From contig NZ_AP022586.1 in NCBI RefSeq assembly GCF_010731695.1, positions 1,860,001 to 1,924,000 on the forward strand: a DNA stretch of 64,000 nt, read 5' to 3'. This stretch comes from Mycolicibacterium litorale. Its GTDB lineage: Bacteria; Actinomycetota; Actinomycetes; Mycobacteriales; Mycobacteriaceae. Shown one piece after another: positions 17,787-26,662 of the stretch; the first letter of the stretch is position 1; every line of letters begins with the position of its first letter. The translations under genes and the position numbers were made by a program. The notes beneath the pieces were generated by a model. The model worked only from the letters and a program-made list of their open reading frames with translations. It was not told where the DNA came from and did no database searches.

Positions 17787-17847
17787 GTGAGTGTGCGCAG
17801 AACGCCGCCGGTCAGCGGCGTGTCGCACCGCAGACGCGCACGGTCGC
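17787..17847. repeat. Dispersed intergenic palindromic repeat, copy 2
   Basis: A 61-base relative of the element at 8656-8715. Its ends GTGAGTGTGCGC and GCGCACGGTCGC pair in 9 of 12 positions, with a perfect inner stem CGCCGC / GCGGCG. It shares CGGCGTGTCGC with copy 1 at the same offset from the left end. It lies between the YnfA gene and the stop of the kinase-fusion gene. Confidence 0.58.
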
Positions 17848-17862
17848 GGGGAGTCAGGAGAG

Positions 17863-19863
17863 TCAGGGGGTGTTGCGGTTCCATTCCAGCCAGCCGATGC
17901 CGGTGCGGCCGTCGCGCGTCCGCACCGCCGCCCACGCCCGGGGGAAGTGACTGACCCGACCGTCGGCCGCGGTGAGCCGGACCGGTGCGTGGCCGAGGAT
18001 GTCCACGTCCACCACGAGGTCGCCGGGCTGATAGGTCAGCGAGGTGGTCACCGGCAAGCCGTTGTCGGCGAAGGTGGCCTCGGCGGTCACCCCTGTGGTC
18101 TCGGCCAGGGCGGCCCCGGACGGCTGCATGTACCCGACGCTGACCTGGCCGATCTCCGGGATCCGCAGGTCGACCCCGTGCAGATGGGTGCCGTCGTCGA
18201 GGTGCAGGGCGCTCCACACCCAGTCCATCGCCCACCAGTCACGTACGCCCCACGAGTGGTCGCGCTGCCCTGCCACCGCGTCGAGGGTGTACTCCCGGCC
18301 GTCGGCGGTCACCGTGCCCGACACCGTGCAGGCGATCTCGTAGCGAGAGGTGATGCGGTACTGGTACGGCGTGCCGACCGTCGTCCACGTCAGGTCCAGG
18401 GTCAGGTCGACCGGCCGGCCCGCCTCGCCGCGCAGCAGTGCGGCCGGATCGTCGTGGGCTTCGCCGCGACCGCGGGCGGTGACCCGGTAGGTGCGCAGCG
18501 GCTCGACCGAGTCGAGCGTGAGATGCGCGCTCTCGGTATGGGTTTCGGTGTAGTCCTCCGGCGGTGTCGCATGGAAGTCGACCAGCGCGATGGTGGGCAT
18601 GTCCGGCCCGCACACCAGTGCGTTGATCCATGCGGTGTCCTGGTTCGGCACCAGCCCCAGCCGGACCCAGCCGCCGAGACCCTGCCCGCTGTCGGCGAAG
18701 TCGAAATACCAGCTTTCGTTCCACAAATCCTCGTCGCCCGGCTGGTGGGCGCCCTCGTCGCCGGCGGCGGGCCGCGGCGGCTCGTCCGTCGACGGCTCGG
18801 GCAGCGCGGAGAGGGCGTCGGTGTCGAGGACATGCGCGCAGTGCCGGCGCAGCATCGTCATGAACATCTCGTCGCCCCGCTCGGTGCGCGCGACCAGCAT
18901 CGAGGACACGATCGCCATCATCACGCCGAAGAAGCTCTGCCTGCGGACCCCGTCGCGCACGGCGTCGAGGCTGACGGGGGCCTGCGGGCCCAATGCGTCG
19001 TGGTAGGCGCGCAGAAGGTCGTCGTAGTGCGCCTGTCGGTCCCCGGCGGGCAGCGCGCAACCCAGGAAGTAGGCGACGTCGGTGAACGCGGGTCCCCAGG
19101 TGACGGTCTGCCAGTCGACGACGGTCAGGCGACGGTCGGCGCCGGCCTGACCGAACAGCATGTTGTCCAGCCGGTAGTCGCCGTGGACGAGCCCGTGCGG
19201 GCGGTCGGCGTGCGCTTCCGCGTCGAGGTACGCGTCGAAGGCACCGACCAGCCGCTCGCAGACTGCGCGGTGCTCGGGGGCGATCGCGTCCCCATAGCGG
19301 TCGGAGAACCCCGCCCACAACTGCGCCAGCAGCGCCTGGTTCATCGGTGACTCCCGGTTGAGCCAGTCGGCGCCGGCGAGGACGGCGTCGCCGAGCAGCG
19401 GCCCGTGCACCCGGCCGAGTTCGGCCAGTGCCAGCGCGGCCTGCTCGACCGTCGCGCCGCGGATCTCGTCACCCACCACCGCGGGGGCGGCGTCCCCGAG
19501 CAGCAGGTCGAACGCGCCGGTCTCCGGGTCGTAGGCGGCGTGGTAGCAGGGCGCCACCGGCCCGGACAGGCCCGGGGCGATGTCGGTGTAGAACCGCACC
19601 TCGCGTTCGTACAGACCGAGCGCCAGCCCGGTCTGTCTGCTGCTGGCGTCGGTCGCGGCGACCTTCAGGACCACCGACGACGGGTCGGCGATGGCGGCGT
19701 CGGCGGCGTAGGTCAGCGCGACGCGATAGCACTCGCTCATCTGGCCGGTGCCGATGCGTTCGAAGCTGAAGTCGACGACGGTTCCCGCGGCCAGCACGGA
19801 ACTCAGCCACTCGGCGGTCAGATCGGCGGGACGTTCGATGACGAGGTCTGCAGTGTGCGCCAC
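17863..19863 (-). CDS. Phosphotransferase (APH/EcKinase-like) fused to a lipocalin-like DUF7064/CrtC-type domain
   Basis: 666 residues. Residues 1 to about 365 form an aminoglycoside/ecdysteroid-kinase-like domain. The catalytic loop [11 protein letters not shown] has the HxDxxxxN pattern, and the metal-binding segment reads VVDWQT. Residues of about 385-666 are beta-rich and Trp-rich ([16 protein letters not shown]). They resemble the two-barrel AttH/hydroxyneurosporene-synthase-like domains annotated DUF7064/DUF7065 in mycobacteria. The kinase would phosphorylate a small hydroxylated, perhaps steroid or lipid, substrate, and the second domain may bind the same ligand. That link is inference. 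A kinase-only relative is encoded at 47144-48223. Confidence 0.8.
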   Translation of the reverse strand: MAHTADLVIERPADLTAEWLSSVLAAGTVVDFSFERIGTGQMSECYRVALTYAADAAIADPSSVVLKVAATDASSRQTGLALGLYEREVRFYTDIAPGLSGPVAPCYHAAYDPETGAFDLLLGDAAPAVVGDEIRGATVEQAALALAELGRVHGPLLGDAVLAGADWLNRESPMNQALLAQLWAGFSDRYGDAIAPEHRAVCERLVGAFDAYLDAEAHADRPHGLVHGDYRLDNMLFGQAGADRRLTVVDWQTVTWGPAFTDVAYFLGCALPAGDRQAHYDDLLRAYHDALGPQAPVSLDAVRDGVRRQSFFGVMMAIVSSMLVARTERGDEMFMTMLRRHCAHVLDTDALSALPEPSTDEPPRPAAGDEGAHQPGDEDLWNESWYFDFADSGQGLGGWVRLGLVPNQDTAWINALVCGPDMPTIALVDFHATPPEDYTETHTESAHLTLDSVEPLRTYRVTARGRGEAHDDPAALLRGEAGRPVDLTLDLTWTTVGTPYQYRITSRYEIACTVSGTVTADGREYTLDAVAGQRDHSWGVRDWWAMDWVWSALHLDDGTHLHGVDLRIPEIGQVSVGYMQPSGAALAETTGVTAEATFADNGLPVTTSLTYQPGDLVVDVDILGHAPVRLTAADGRVSHFPRAWAAVRTRDGRTGIGWLEWNRNTP

Positions 19864-19924
19864 GCGATGAACCTAGCAGTGGGCTGGGTCACACTGTTGA
19901 CGGGTGTCAATCAACGGCGGCCGA

Positions 19925-21433
19925 TCAGCCCGCCGAGAGCGTGAACCCCTCCCAGGCCAGCCGGCGGTCGGCATACGGGTCGTATTCCACGCGCGACCGG
20001 CGGTCGAAGACGAGCACCGCGCGCTCGTCGGGACGGTAGGCCGGCCAGCCGCCACCGGGGATGCCGGTCCTGCTGAACGCCCGCCAGCGGCGCTGGACGT
20101 CGTTGCTCACCTTCAGAGCGGAGCGGCGGTCTGCCGCCGCGGTCAGCAGCGACCCGAATCGTGTGCGGTAGGTGTCGAAGACGGCGAGCAACTCCGTCGC
20201 GTGGGTGGCGCCCAGACCCGACCACTGCAGTGTGCGCGGGGCGTAGTCGTAGCGGTACACGTACGTCGGGGCGTGCTGCGAGTGCGCCTCGGAGATCTGC
20301 CAGGTCGCGGTGCCGAAGGCGAAGTCGCCGCCCAATTCCATACACGCCGACGACTTCGGATACCCCGGGTAGGCGGCGGTGATCCGCTCGCGGCGTTCGG
20401 CATCCGAATCGGCCAGCAAGGTCTCGATCATCGGCTCCGACATCGGCAACAGCGGCAGGAACCGGCTGAACAGGCGGCCCTCCTCGGCGTTGTTGCCCAC
20501 GATCAGCGGCACCCGGTGCGCGCTGCCCTCAGCCATGGCCGCGACCGGTTCCACCGGGAGGTAGTCGGTGCCGTACGCGGGCCCGACCGGGAACGCGCCC
20601 GGCATGTCGGTCATCCCGCGCCGGATCAGATCCTCGAGCGCCTTGCCGAGTTCGGCGGGCCGCGCGGTCATCAACGCCGCGGCGCCGTCTTCGGGGCGCG
20701 CACCGAGCAGTTCGACGAACCGTTCGGCGAACGCCGCGGCCGCTTCGTGTGAACGCACCATCCCACTGGCCGGACTCTCTGAAATAGCCTGTCGGAACAG
20801 GCCTTTGGCCTGGGGCACCGCGAGAAGGGTGGCGACGGCGTGCGCACCGGCGCTCTCCCCGAAGATCGTCACGTTGTCCGGGTCACCACCGAACACCGCG
20901 ACGTTGTCACGCACCCACCGCAGCGCCATCACCAGATCGCGCAGGAACAGGTTGCCGTCGATCGGGTGCTCCGGGGTCGACAGCGCCGAGAAGTCCATAC
21001 AGCCCAGCGGGCCGAGGCGGTAGTTGACCGAGATGTAGACACACCCGCGCCGGGCCATCGCCGCACCGTCGTAGATGGGGGTGGCCGAACTGCCGAACGC
21101 GTAGCCCCCGCCGTGGATGAAGAACATCACCGGCATCGGACCGTCGGGCGGGGTCTCGGGCGTGACCACGTTGAGCGTCAGGCAGTCCTCGCTCATGGGC
21201 TGACGCTTGTTCACCCCGAGCAGCGTGTACCTGGGGTCCTGCGGGGCGCAGTTGCCCACGCTGTGGCAGTACCGGACGCCGCGCCAGGGCTCCGCGGGCA
21301 GCGGCGCCCGCAACCTGCGGGACCCCACCGGAGGCTGGGCGTAGGGGATGGCGCGCCACCGGTGGACCCGGTCGCGGGTGAAGCCCTCGATGATTCCGGT
21401 GCTGATGGTTGCGCGGACGGTACGCTCGTGCAT
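19925..21433 (-). CDS. lipT: Type B carboxylesterase, LipT-like
   Basis: 502-residue alpha/beta hydrolase of the carboxylesterase/lipase type B family. The oxyanion-hole motif is HGGGYAFG and the nucleophile elbow is GESAGA. The later GATHATELL probably contains the catalytic histidine, and the acid lies between. No signal peptide is visible, so it is probably cytoplasmic or surface-loosely associated. It sits divergent from lppI, the same arrangement as M. tuberculosis Rv2045c (lipT) and Rv2046 (lppI), which supports the name. The ATG at 21433 opens MHERTVRATIS, directly before the conserved core. Confidence 0.87.
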   Translation of the reverse strand: MHERTVRATISTGIIEGFTRDRVHRWRAIPYAQPPVGSRRLRAPLPAEPWRGVRYCHSVGNCAPQDPRYTLLGVNKRQPMSEDCLTLNVVTPETPPDGPMPVMFFIHGGGYAFGSSATPIYDGAAMARRGCVYISVNYRLGPLGCMDFSALSTPEHPIDGNLFLRDLVMALRWVRDNVAVFGGDPDNVTIFGESAGAHAVATLLAVPQAKGLFRQAISESPASGMVRSHEAAAAFAERFVELLGARPEDGAAALMTARPAELGKALEDLIRRGMTDMPGAFPVGPAYGTDYLPVEPVAAMAEGSAHRVPLIVGNNAEEGRLFSRFLPLLPMSEPMIETLLADSDAERRERITAAYPGYPKSSACMELGGDFAFGTATWQISEAHSQHAPTYVYRYDYAPRTLQWSGLGATHATELLAVFDTYRTRFGSLLTAAADRRSALKVSNDVQRRWRAFSRTGIPGGGWPAYRPDERAVLVFDRRSRVEYDPYADRRLAWEGFTLSAG

Positions 21434-21509
21434 CTTCTGACGGTAGCGAACGCCGCCGGCCCGCCGCGCCTGACCGGGGTCTGCGTGTCGGCCCGCTAGC
21501 CTGGCGGCC

Positions 21510-22190
21510 ATGCGGATTGCTGTGATGATCGCGGCGTCTGTGCTGGTCGCGGGGTGCTCCCAAGCGGTCGACGGGCAGGCGCGGCTGACCGAGCCGGCGC
21601 GCCCGACGCCGTCGGGCACCACCCGCGCCTCGCCGCCGACGACCACCGCGCCCCCACCGACCAGCGCCCCGGCCCCCCGTGCCCCGGTCGGCGAGGTGGT
21701 CCGGTGGATCGAAGCAGCCCCGCCTGCCGAACCGGGCGGATTCCACACCGCGAACCGCGACGGCACCAGCACCGATCTCGGCGAGGGCGTCGCGTTCACC
21801 ACCCCGACGGGTACGTCGAAGTGCATCACGAACTCTCGCGCCGAGGGGGCGTTGACCTGCCTCGTGGACCTCAAGGATCCCCCACCGCGTCCGGCGGAGG
21901 TGTACGGCGAGTGGAAGGGCGGCTGGGTCGACTTCCCCGGCGCCACGCTCGACGTCGGATCCGCGCACGCCGATCCGGGCCCCTTCTCCGACGGATTCGG
22001 TGTCGAACTGCCCTACGGCCGGGCGCTGAACTTCGGTGACTACCGCTGCCGCACCGACCCGGCCGGGTTGTTCTGCGTCAACTACGCCCACCAGGCGGCC
22101 GCCCGGTTCAGCGATGCGGGCATCGAGCCGTTCGGCTGTCTGCGGCCGGTGTCGCCGCCGCCGGACATCGGCGCGCGCTTCAGCTGCTGA
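21510..22190 (+). CDS. lppI: Lipoprotein LppI
   Basis: 226-residue lipoprotein. The signal peptide is short (MRIAVMIAASVLVAGC) with a VAGC lipobox; cysteine 16 would be acylated. A Pro/Thr-rich linker (residues 30-58) is followed by a globular part with several cysteines (KCITNS, LTCLVD, YRCRT, FCVNY, FGCLRP, final C) that could form disulphides outside the membrane. Function is unknown. Its place next to lipT matches Rv2046. It ends 6 bases before the stop of the convergent membrane-protein gene. Confidence 0.87.
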   Translation: MRIAVMIAASVLVAGCSQAVDGQARLTEPARPTPSGTTRASPPTTTAPPPTSAPAPRAPVGEVVRWIEAAPPAEPGGFHTANRDGTSTDLGEGVAFTTPTGTSKCITNSRAEGALTCLVDLKDPPPRPAEVYGEWKGGWVDFPGATLDVGSAHADPGPFSDGFGVELPYGRALNFGDYRCRTDPAGLFCVNYAHQAAARFSDAGIEPFGCLRPVSPPPDIGARFSC

Positions 22191-22196
22191 CCGGGC

Positions 22197-22772
22197 CTAC
22201 GAGGCCGGCCGCGCCCGCTCCCTGGCGCGGCGTGGATAGCTGTGTGTCATCCCGATCGCGCCGACGACGACGATGACGGGGACGACGTAGTTGGTCCAGT
22301 CCTGGGTGTGCGGGATCTGCGCGGCGACCAGTCCGAGTACGGCGATCAGCGCGAACACCAGCGCCCACATCAGCGTCAGCACCTGATTGGTGCGCCGGAA
22401 CGCCGGTTGCTCCCAATCCTGCCGCGGCACCGCCTCCCTGGCGTACTGCTCGGTGAACGGTACGAAGGCCAGCGACACCAGTGACATCGCCGCCAGCACA
22501 CCGCTGGACAGCGTGGTGGCGTAGGTGTCCATCCAGTCACGGTCCGCGGCGCCGACCGCCATCGCGACGACCGTGACGCCGAAGAAGAACACGATCGTCA
22601 CGATGTCCAGCAGACGCGGACCGCCTCGGCCCATCGCGATGCCGAGGATGACCGCGGACAACACCGCGCACAGTGCGCCGAACTTCCACGTGCTCGGACC
22701 GTCGGCGACCACCCAGTAGATGATCCACGGCGCGAATCCCACGAACGGGCTACGGTCGAACCATTCGTCCAT
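22197..22772 (-). CDS. Conserved integral membrane protein of unknown function
   Basis: 191 residues, with five or six predicted membrane segments, for example APWIIYWVVAD, ALCAVLSAVILGIAM, VTIVFFFGVTVVAMAVGA, LTLMWALVFALIAVLGLVAA and VVPVIVVVGAIGM. A cytoplasmic loop before the fifth segment contains EAVPRQDWEQPAFRRTN. No enzymatic motif was recognised. It is 28 bases downstream of the ssuD stop on the opposite side of the operon's end, so it might be read through from the ssu operon, but no functional link is evident. Confidence 0.65.
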   Translation of the reverse strand: MDEWFDRSPFVGFAPWIIYWVVADGPSTWKFGALCAVLSAVILGIAMGRGGPRLLDIVTIVFFFGVTVVAMAVGAADRDWMDTYATTLSSGVLAAMSLVSLAFVPFTEQYAREAVPRQDWEQPAFRRTNQVLTLMWALVFALIAVLGLVAAQIPHTQDWTNYVVPVIVVVGAIGMTHSYPRRARERARPAS

Positions 22773-22800
22773 GCCTTCGGCAGCGTACGCCGACGACGCC

Positions 22801-23952
22801 TCAGGCCACGCCTTTGCGCTCGAGGATCGGCAGCACTCCCTCGGCGAACCAGTACGCCTCTTCCAGATGCGGGTACCCGGACAGGATGAAATCGTCGAAT
22901 CCGAGCGAGTGGTACTCGTAGATGAGGTTGGCGACCTCCTCGTGGCTGCCCACCAGCGCGGTGCCGGCACCACCTCGGACCAGTCCCACACCGGCCCACA
23001 GATTGGGGTAGATCTCGAGCCGGTCGGTGCGGCCGCCGTGCAGCGCCGTCATACGGCGCTGTCCCTCCGATTCCGATTTCGCATGCAGTGCAGTGGCTTT
23101 GGCGATCTGCTCGGGCGAAAGCCCGGCGACCAACTCGTCGGCGACGGCCCACGCCGCGGCGGAGGTGTCCCGGCTGATCGTGTGCAAACGGATCCCGAAG
23201 CGGACGGCGCGCCCCCGTTCGGCGGCCAGCGCGCGGACCCGTTCGATCTTGGCCGCGGCATCCGGTGGGGGCTCGCCCCAGGTCAGGTAGACGTCGACGT
23301 ACTGCGCGGCGACCGGCAGCGCGGCGGCCGACGACCCGCCGAAGTAGATCTGCGGCAAGGGGTCCGGCGGTGCCGACACCCTGGCATCGGCGACGCGATA
23401 GTGCTGACCGGTGAAGTCCAACGACTCCTCACGCCACAGCGACGTGACGATGTGCAGGAATTCGGCGGTGCGCGCGTAGCGTTCGTCGTGGCTCAGCCAG
23501 TCCCCGAACCGGCGCTGCTCCACGTCGTCGCCGCCGCTGACGATGTTGAGCAGCACTCGGCCCTCGGAGAACCGCTGCAGCGTCGCGGCCTGCTGGGCGG
23601 CCAGCGTCGGCGGCACCAGACCGGGCCGGAACGCGACCAGGAATTTGAGCCGCTCGGTCTCGGCGAGCAGTGCCGCGGAGGTGAGCCACGCGTCCTCGCA
23701 CCAGGTTCCGGTCGGCGTCAGCACCCCTTCGTAGCCCAGCCGGTCCACCGCGCGCGCCACCTCCGCGAGGTAGCGACGGCTGGGCGCCCGGTAGTGCGGC
23801 GGCGTCGTCTGCTGTGACGACGCGTGGGACGAACCGACGATCGAGCGGCTGTCGCCGGCGGTAGGCAGGAACCAGAAGAATTTCGCCCCCGGCGAAATGG
23901 ATGAAGCCCCCGGCGAAATGGATGAAGCCCCCGGCGAGATGGATGCAGACAT
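22801..23952 (-). CDS. ssuD: FMNH2-dependent alkanesulfonate monooxygenase (LLM family)
   Basis: 383-residue luciferase-like monooxygenase that would release sulfite from alkanesulfonates when sulfate is scarce. Typical features are FFWFLPTAGDSR at the N-terminus, NIVSGGDDVEQRRFGDWLSHDERYAR split around the flavin site, IYFGGSSAAALPVAAQ and LVGSHEEVANLIYEY. The first 21 residues contain three copies of a SISPGA(S/K) unit coded by a 21-base tandem repeat. The start at 23952 includes them; the conserved part begins at about residue 24. It is followed 7 bases upstream by ssuA in one operon. An FMN reductase partner is not adjacent. Confidence 0.88.
   Translation of the reverse strand: MSASISPGASSISPGASSISPGAKFFWFLPTAGDSRSIVGSSHASSQQTTPPHYRAPSRRYLAEVARAVDRLGYEGVLTPTGTWCEDAWLTSAALLAETERLKFLVAFRPGLVPPTLAAQQAATLQRFSEGRVLLNIVSGGDDVEQRRFGDWLSHDERYARTAEFLHIVTSLWREESLDFTGQHYRVADARVSAPPDPLPQIYFGGSSAAALPVAAQYVDVYLTWGEPPPDAAAKIERVRALAAERGRAVRFGIRLHTISRDTSAAAWAVADELVAGLSPEQIAKATALHAKSESEGQRRMTALHGGRTDRLEIYPNLWAGVGLVRGGAGTALVGSHEEVANLIYEYHSLGFDDFILSGYPHLEEAYWFAEGVLPILERKGVA
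23885..23947 (-). repeat. Three 21-base tandem repeats at the ssuD N-terminus
   Basis: Copies at 23885-23905 and 23906-23926 are identical, and the third (23927-23947) differs at two bases. They code for a repeated Pro/Gly/Ser heptapeptide before the conserved start of the enzyme. The near identity suggests a recent slippage event, and copy number may vary between strains. Confidence 0.8.
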
Positions 23953-23959
23953 CGCGCTC

Positions 23960-24991
23960 CTAATTGCGGTCGAGGTACAGCGGCTCGAGCACGTCGGCGT
24001 AGCGACGGTCGACCCACTTCGAGAAGTCGGGTGCCGCGGCGATCTGCTGCGACTCGGCGAACAGGTCGGCCATCTCCTGCTCGGAGGCGACCAGCTCGTC
24101 GGACAGCGCTGTCGGCAGACGCAGACTGCGGCCCTGGGCGAGTACGGCCACCGCGGGGTCGAGCCCGACTTCGGCGGCGTACCGCTGCGCCCATTCGTCA
24201 CGGTGGTCGTTCGCCCACCGCACCGCGTCGGCGTACCGCACGAGCAGGTCACCCAGCGCGGTGTTGCGTTTCGGATCGGCCAGTGCCGCATCGGAAGCGA
24301 CACCGAAGCCGGCGCCGTTGGTCACCCCGGTGGCGCGGGCGATGCTGCGCACCGAGAGCTCCTTCTCGGCCTGCGCCGTGTACGGATCCCAGACCGCCCA
24401 GACGTCGACCCGTCGCTGGGTGAACGCCGACAAGGCATCGGCCGGCTGCAGGAACACCAGCGTGACGTCGGACGGTGAGAGGCCGGCTCGGGAGAGCTGC
24501 ACGAGGATGTGGCCGTGCGCCGAACTGCCCTTGGCGACGGCGATGCTCTTACCACGCAATTCGGCCACCGACCGGATCGGCGAGTCCGCGTGCACCAGCA
24601 CCTGATCGCCGAAACCCCCACCGTCGTAGGCGGAGACGACCTTCACTTTCGCGTTGGACGCGGCGCCGAAGATCGGCGGGGTGTTGCCGGTGATCGCGAA
24701 GTCGATCTTGCCCGCGGTGGCGGCCTCGATCTGCGGCGGTCCGGAGGTGAACGTCGAGAACTCCACGGCATACGGCAGATCGTCGAGTGCTCCTGCGGCG
24801 TTGAGCAGGGCCTGCGTGCCGCCCTTCTGGTCACCGATGTGCAGGGTCACCCCCGACAGCTCCGACAGCGGTACGGTGTCGGGCGCCTCCTGTGCCCCGC
24901 TGCTCTGCTCCCGTGACACGCAGCCGGCGAGGACGCCGATCACCGTCAGTGCGGCGATTCCCTTGATCGCGGTCCGTCGGAATGCGCGCAT
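23960..24991 (-). CDS. ssuA: Aliphatic sulfonate-binding lipoprotein
   Basis: 343 residues. The signal peptide ends in the lipobox LAGC at about residue 23, so the protein would be anchored outside the membrane. The binding domain resembles SsuA/TauA of the NMT1 type: IGDQKGGTQALLNAAG, DFAITGNTPPIFGAAS, VHADSPIRSVAELRGKSIAV and FLQPADALSAFTQRRVDVWA. AGGAGG stands just upstream of the ATG. It delivers sulfonates to SsuC/SsuB. It lies between ssuD and ssuB. Confidence 0.93.
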   Translation of the reverse strand: MRAFRRTAIKGIAALTVIGVLAGCVSREQSSGAQEAPDTVPLSELSGVTLHIGDQKGGTQALLNAAGALDDLPYAVEFSTFTSGPPQIEAATAGKIDFAITGNTPPIFGAASNAKVKVVSAYDGGGFGDQVLVHADSPIRSVAELRGKSIAVAKGSSAHGHILVQLSRAGLSPSDVTLVFLQPADALSAFTQRRVDVWAVWDPYTAQAEKELSVRSIARATGVTNGAGFGVASDAALADPKRNTALGDLLVRYADAVRWANDHRDEWAQRYAAEVGLDPAVAVLAQGRSLRLPTALSDELVASEQEMADLFAESQQIAAAPDFSKWVDRRYADVLEPLYLDRN

Positions 24992-25032
24992 GGCAGCCTC
25001 CTTTCGTGGTGGGCGAGGCGACGGCCGAGACG

Positions 25033-25779
25033 TCACGCGTGGACGCCGAGCCGGTCGAGAAGTTCGGCGCGGTAGCGCTCGGTGTGTGCGGAGTCTTCGC
25101 CGGGTGGGCGGCGCGGTCCGTCGATCTGCAGCGAATGCACCACCCTGCCTTCGTCGAGCACGAGGACCCGGTCGGCCAGGGCGACCGCCTCGTCCACGTC
25201 GTGGGTGACGAGCAGCACGCCGAACATGTGCGTCCGCCACAGCTCGAGCAGCAGGGCGCGCATGCTCAACCGCGTCAACGCGTCGAGTGCGCCGAAGGGT
25301 TCGTCGAGCAGCAGCAGTTGCGGTTCGGCCACCAGCGCCCGCGCCAGCGAAACACGTTGTGCCTGACCGCCGGACAGGGTCAGCGGCCAGGCGTCGGCGC
25401 GGTCGGCGAGGCCGACGTCGGCGAGCGCGCGCTCGGCCCGCCGCTGTGCCTCCGCCTTCGGCAGCCGGGTGCGGGTCAATCCGTAGACCACGTTGGTGCG
25501 CACGTCCCGCCAGGGGAACAGCCGGGGCTCCTGGAACGCCAGGGCGGGCGCACCTGCGACGAACCGCTCACCGGTGTGATCGTCGGACAGGCCGGCCAGC
25601 ACCCGCAGCACCGTCGACTTGCCCGAGCCGCTGCGTCCGATGAGCGCCACGATCTCACCGCGGGCGACGTCGAGCGAGACGTCGTCCAGCACGTGGTGCG
25701 CGCCGTACCACTTGTCGACGTGGCGCAGGTGGGCGGCGCTCTGGGTGGCGCGCTGCACGGGTGGTGTGGTCAGTGTCAT
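25033..25779 (-). CDS. ssuB: Sulfonate ABC transporter ATP-binding protein
   Basis: 248-residue ATPase. Walker A is GRSGSGKST, the signature LSGGQAQRV, Walker B LLLLDEPFG, and the H-loop VTHDVDEA. The absence of a regulatory C-terminal domain is typical of nitrate/sulfonate/taurine importers. The ATG at 25779 overlaps the stop of ssuC by 4 bases. It energises uptake through SsuC. Confidence 0.94.
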   Translation of the reverse strand: MTLTTPPVQRATQSAAHLRHVDKWYGAHHVLDDVSLDVARGEIVALIGRSGSGKSTVLRVLAGLSDDHTGERFVAGAPALAFQEPRLFPWRDVRTNVVYGLTRTRLPKAEAQRRAERALADVGLADRADAWPLTLSGGQAQRVSLARALVAEPQLLLLDEPFGALDALTRLSMRALLLELWRTHMFGVLLVTHDVDEAVALADRVLVLDEGRVVHSLQIDGPRRPPGEDSAHTERYRAELLDRLGVHA

Positions 25780-26591
25780 GTGCGGTACCTCAGTGCTCGG
25801 CGTTCGAGTGCGCGGACTCCTGCGTCGGTCGCGATGCCGAGCAGGGCGTACACGACCAGACCGAAGATGATGATGTCGATCCTCAGGAAGTCGCGGGCGT
25901 TGTTGATGAGGAAGCCGATTCCCTTGTCGGCGTTGATCTGTTCGGCCACGATCAGGGTCAGCCACGCGATCGCGAGTGACTGGCGGAACCCGACGAGCAC
26001 CTGCGGTGCGGCGCTGGGCACGATGATGGTGCGGAACCGTTGCCAGAACGAGAAGCCGAGCACGTGAGCGGTTTCGAACAGTTTGGGGTCGACCTGGCGG
26101 ATCGCCGAGAAGGTGTTGAGATACAGCGGGAAGCTCACGCCGAGCGCCACCAGCAGCACCTTCGGCAGTTCGCCGATGCCGAACCACACGATGAACAGCG
26201 GAATCAGGCCCAGATGGGGCAGCGCGCGGACCATCTGCATCGGGGGGTCGATCGTCGCCTCGAACCAGCGCGACAGCCCGACCGCGGTGCCGAGCACGAG
26301 TCCGACCGTGCTGCCCAGCAGCAGACCCTCCACGACCCGGATGCCGGACACCCGAAGCGCGTCGGCGAGTTGGCCGTTCGCGATGAGTTCGATGCCGGCC
26401 TCGACGATCAGCGACGGCGCGGGCAGCACGTCCTGCGGGATGAGCCCGAGGGCGCTGCCCACCTGCCACAGCGCGAGCAGCACCAGCGGGGACGCCCAGC
26501 GGATCAGCGTCCACTTGCGGTCCCCGCGCCGGGTGGCCGGCGCCGAGGCGACCGCGGCCGCCGGAGACGTCAGTTCGGTGGGACTGCTCAC
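25776..26591 (-). CDS. ssuC: Sulfonate ABC transporter permease
   Basis: 271-residue inner-membrane permease, GTG start. A cytoplasmic N-terminus of about 30 residues precedes six membrane segments. The EAA-type loop is FETAHVLGFSFWQRFRTIIVPSA in two overlapping parts, with the flanking ALPHLGLIPLFIVWFGIGEL typical of the family. It is the first gene of the ssuC-B-A-D unit. The 71-base gap to the recQ stop shows no clear promoter by eye. Confidence 0.93.
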   Translation of the reverse strand: MSSPTELTSPAAAVASAPATRRGDRKWTLIRWASPLVLLALWQVGSALGLIPQDVLPAPSLIVEAGIELIANGQLADALRVSGIRVVEGLLLGSTVGLVLGTAVGLSRWFEATIDPPMQMVRALPHLGLIPLFIVWFGIGELPKVLLVALGVSFPLYLNTFSAIRQVDPKLFETAHVLGFSFWQRFRTIIVPSAAPQVLVGFRQSLAIAWLTLIVAEQINADKGIGFLINNARDFLRIDIIIFGLVVYALLGIATDAGVRALERRALRYRT

Positions 26592-26662
26592 GGTGCACTG
26601 ACGCTACGGCGACCGCGCACCGCCGCGAAGGGTTTGACTCGTGGTGACCGAAAGGGGCTGTG

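Noticed and set aside
17791..19350. A 519-residue open frame opposite the kinase fusion gene
   Set aside because: Antisense shadow; the minus strand has kinase motifs [11 protein letters not shown] and VVDWQT.
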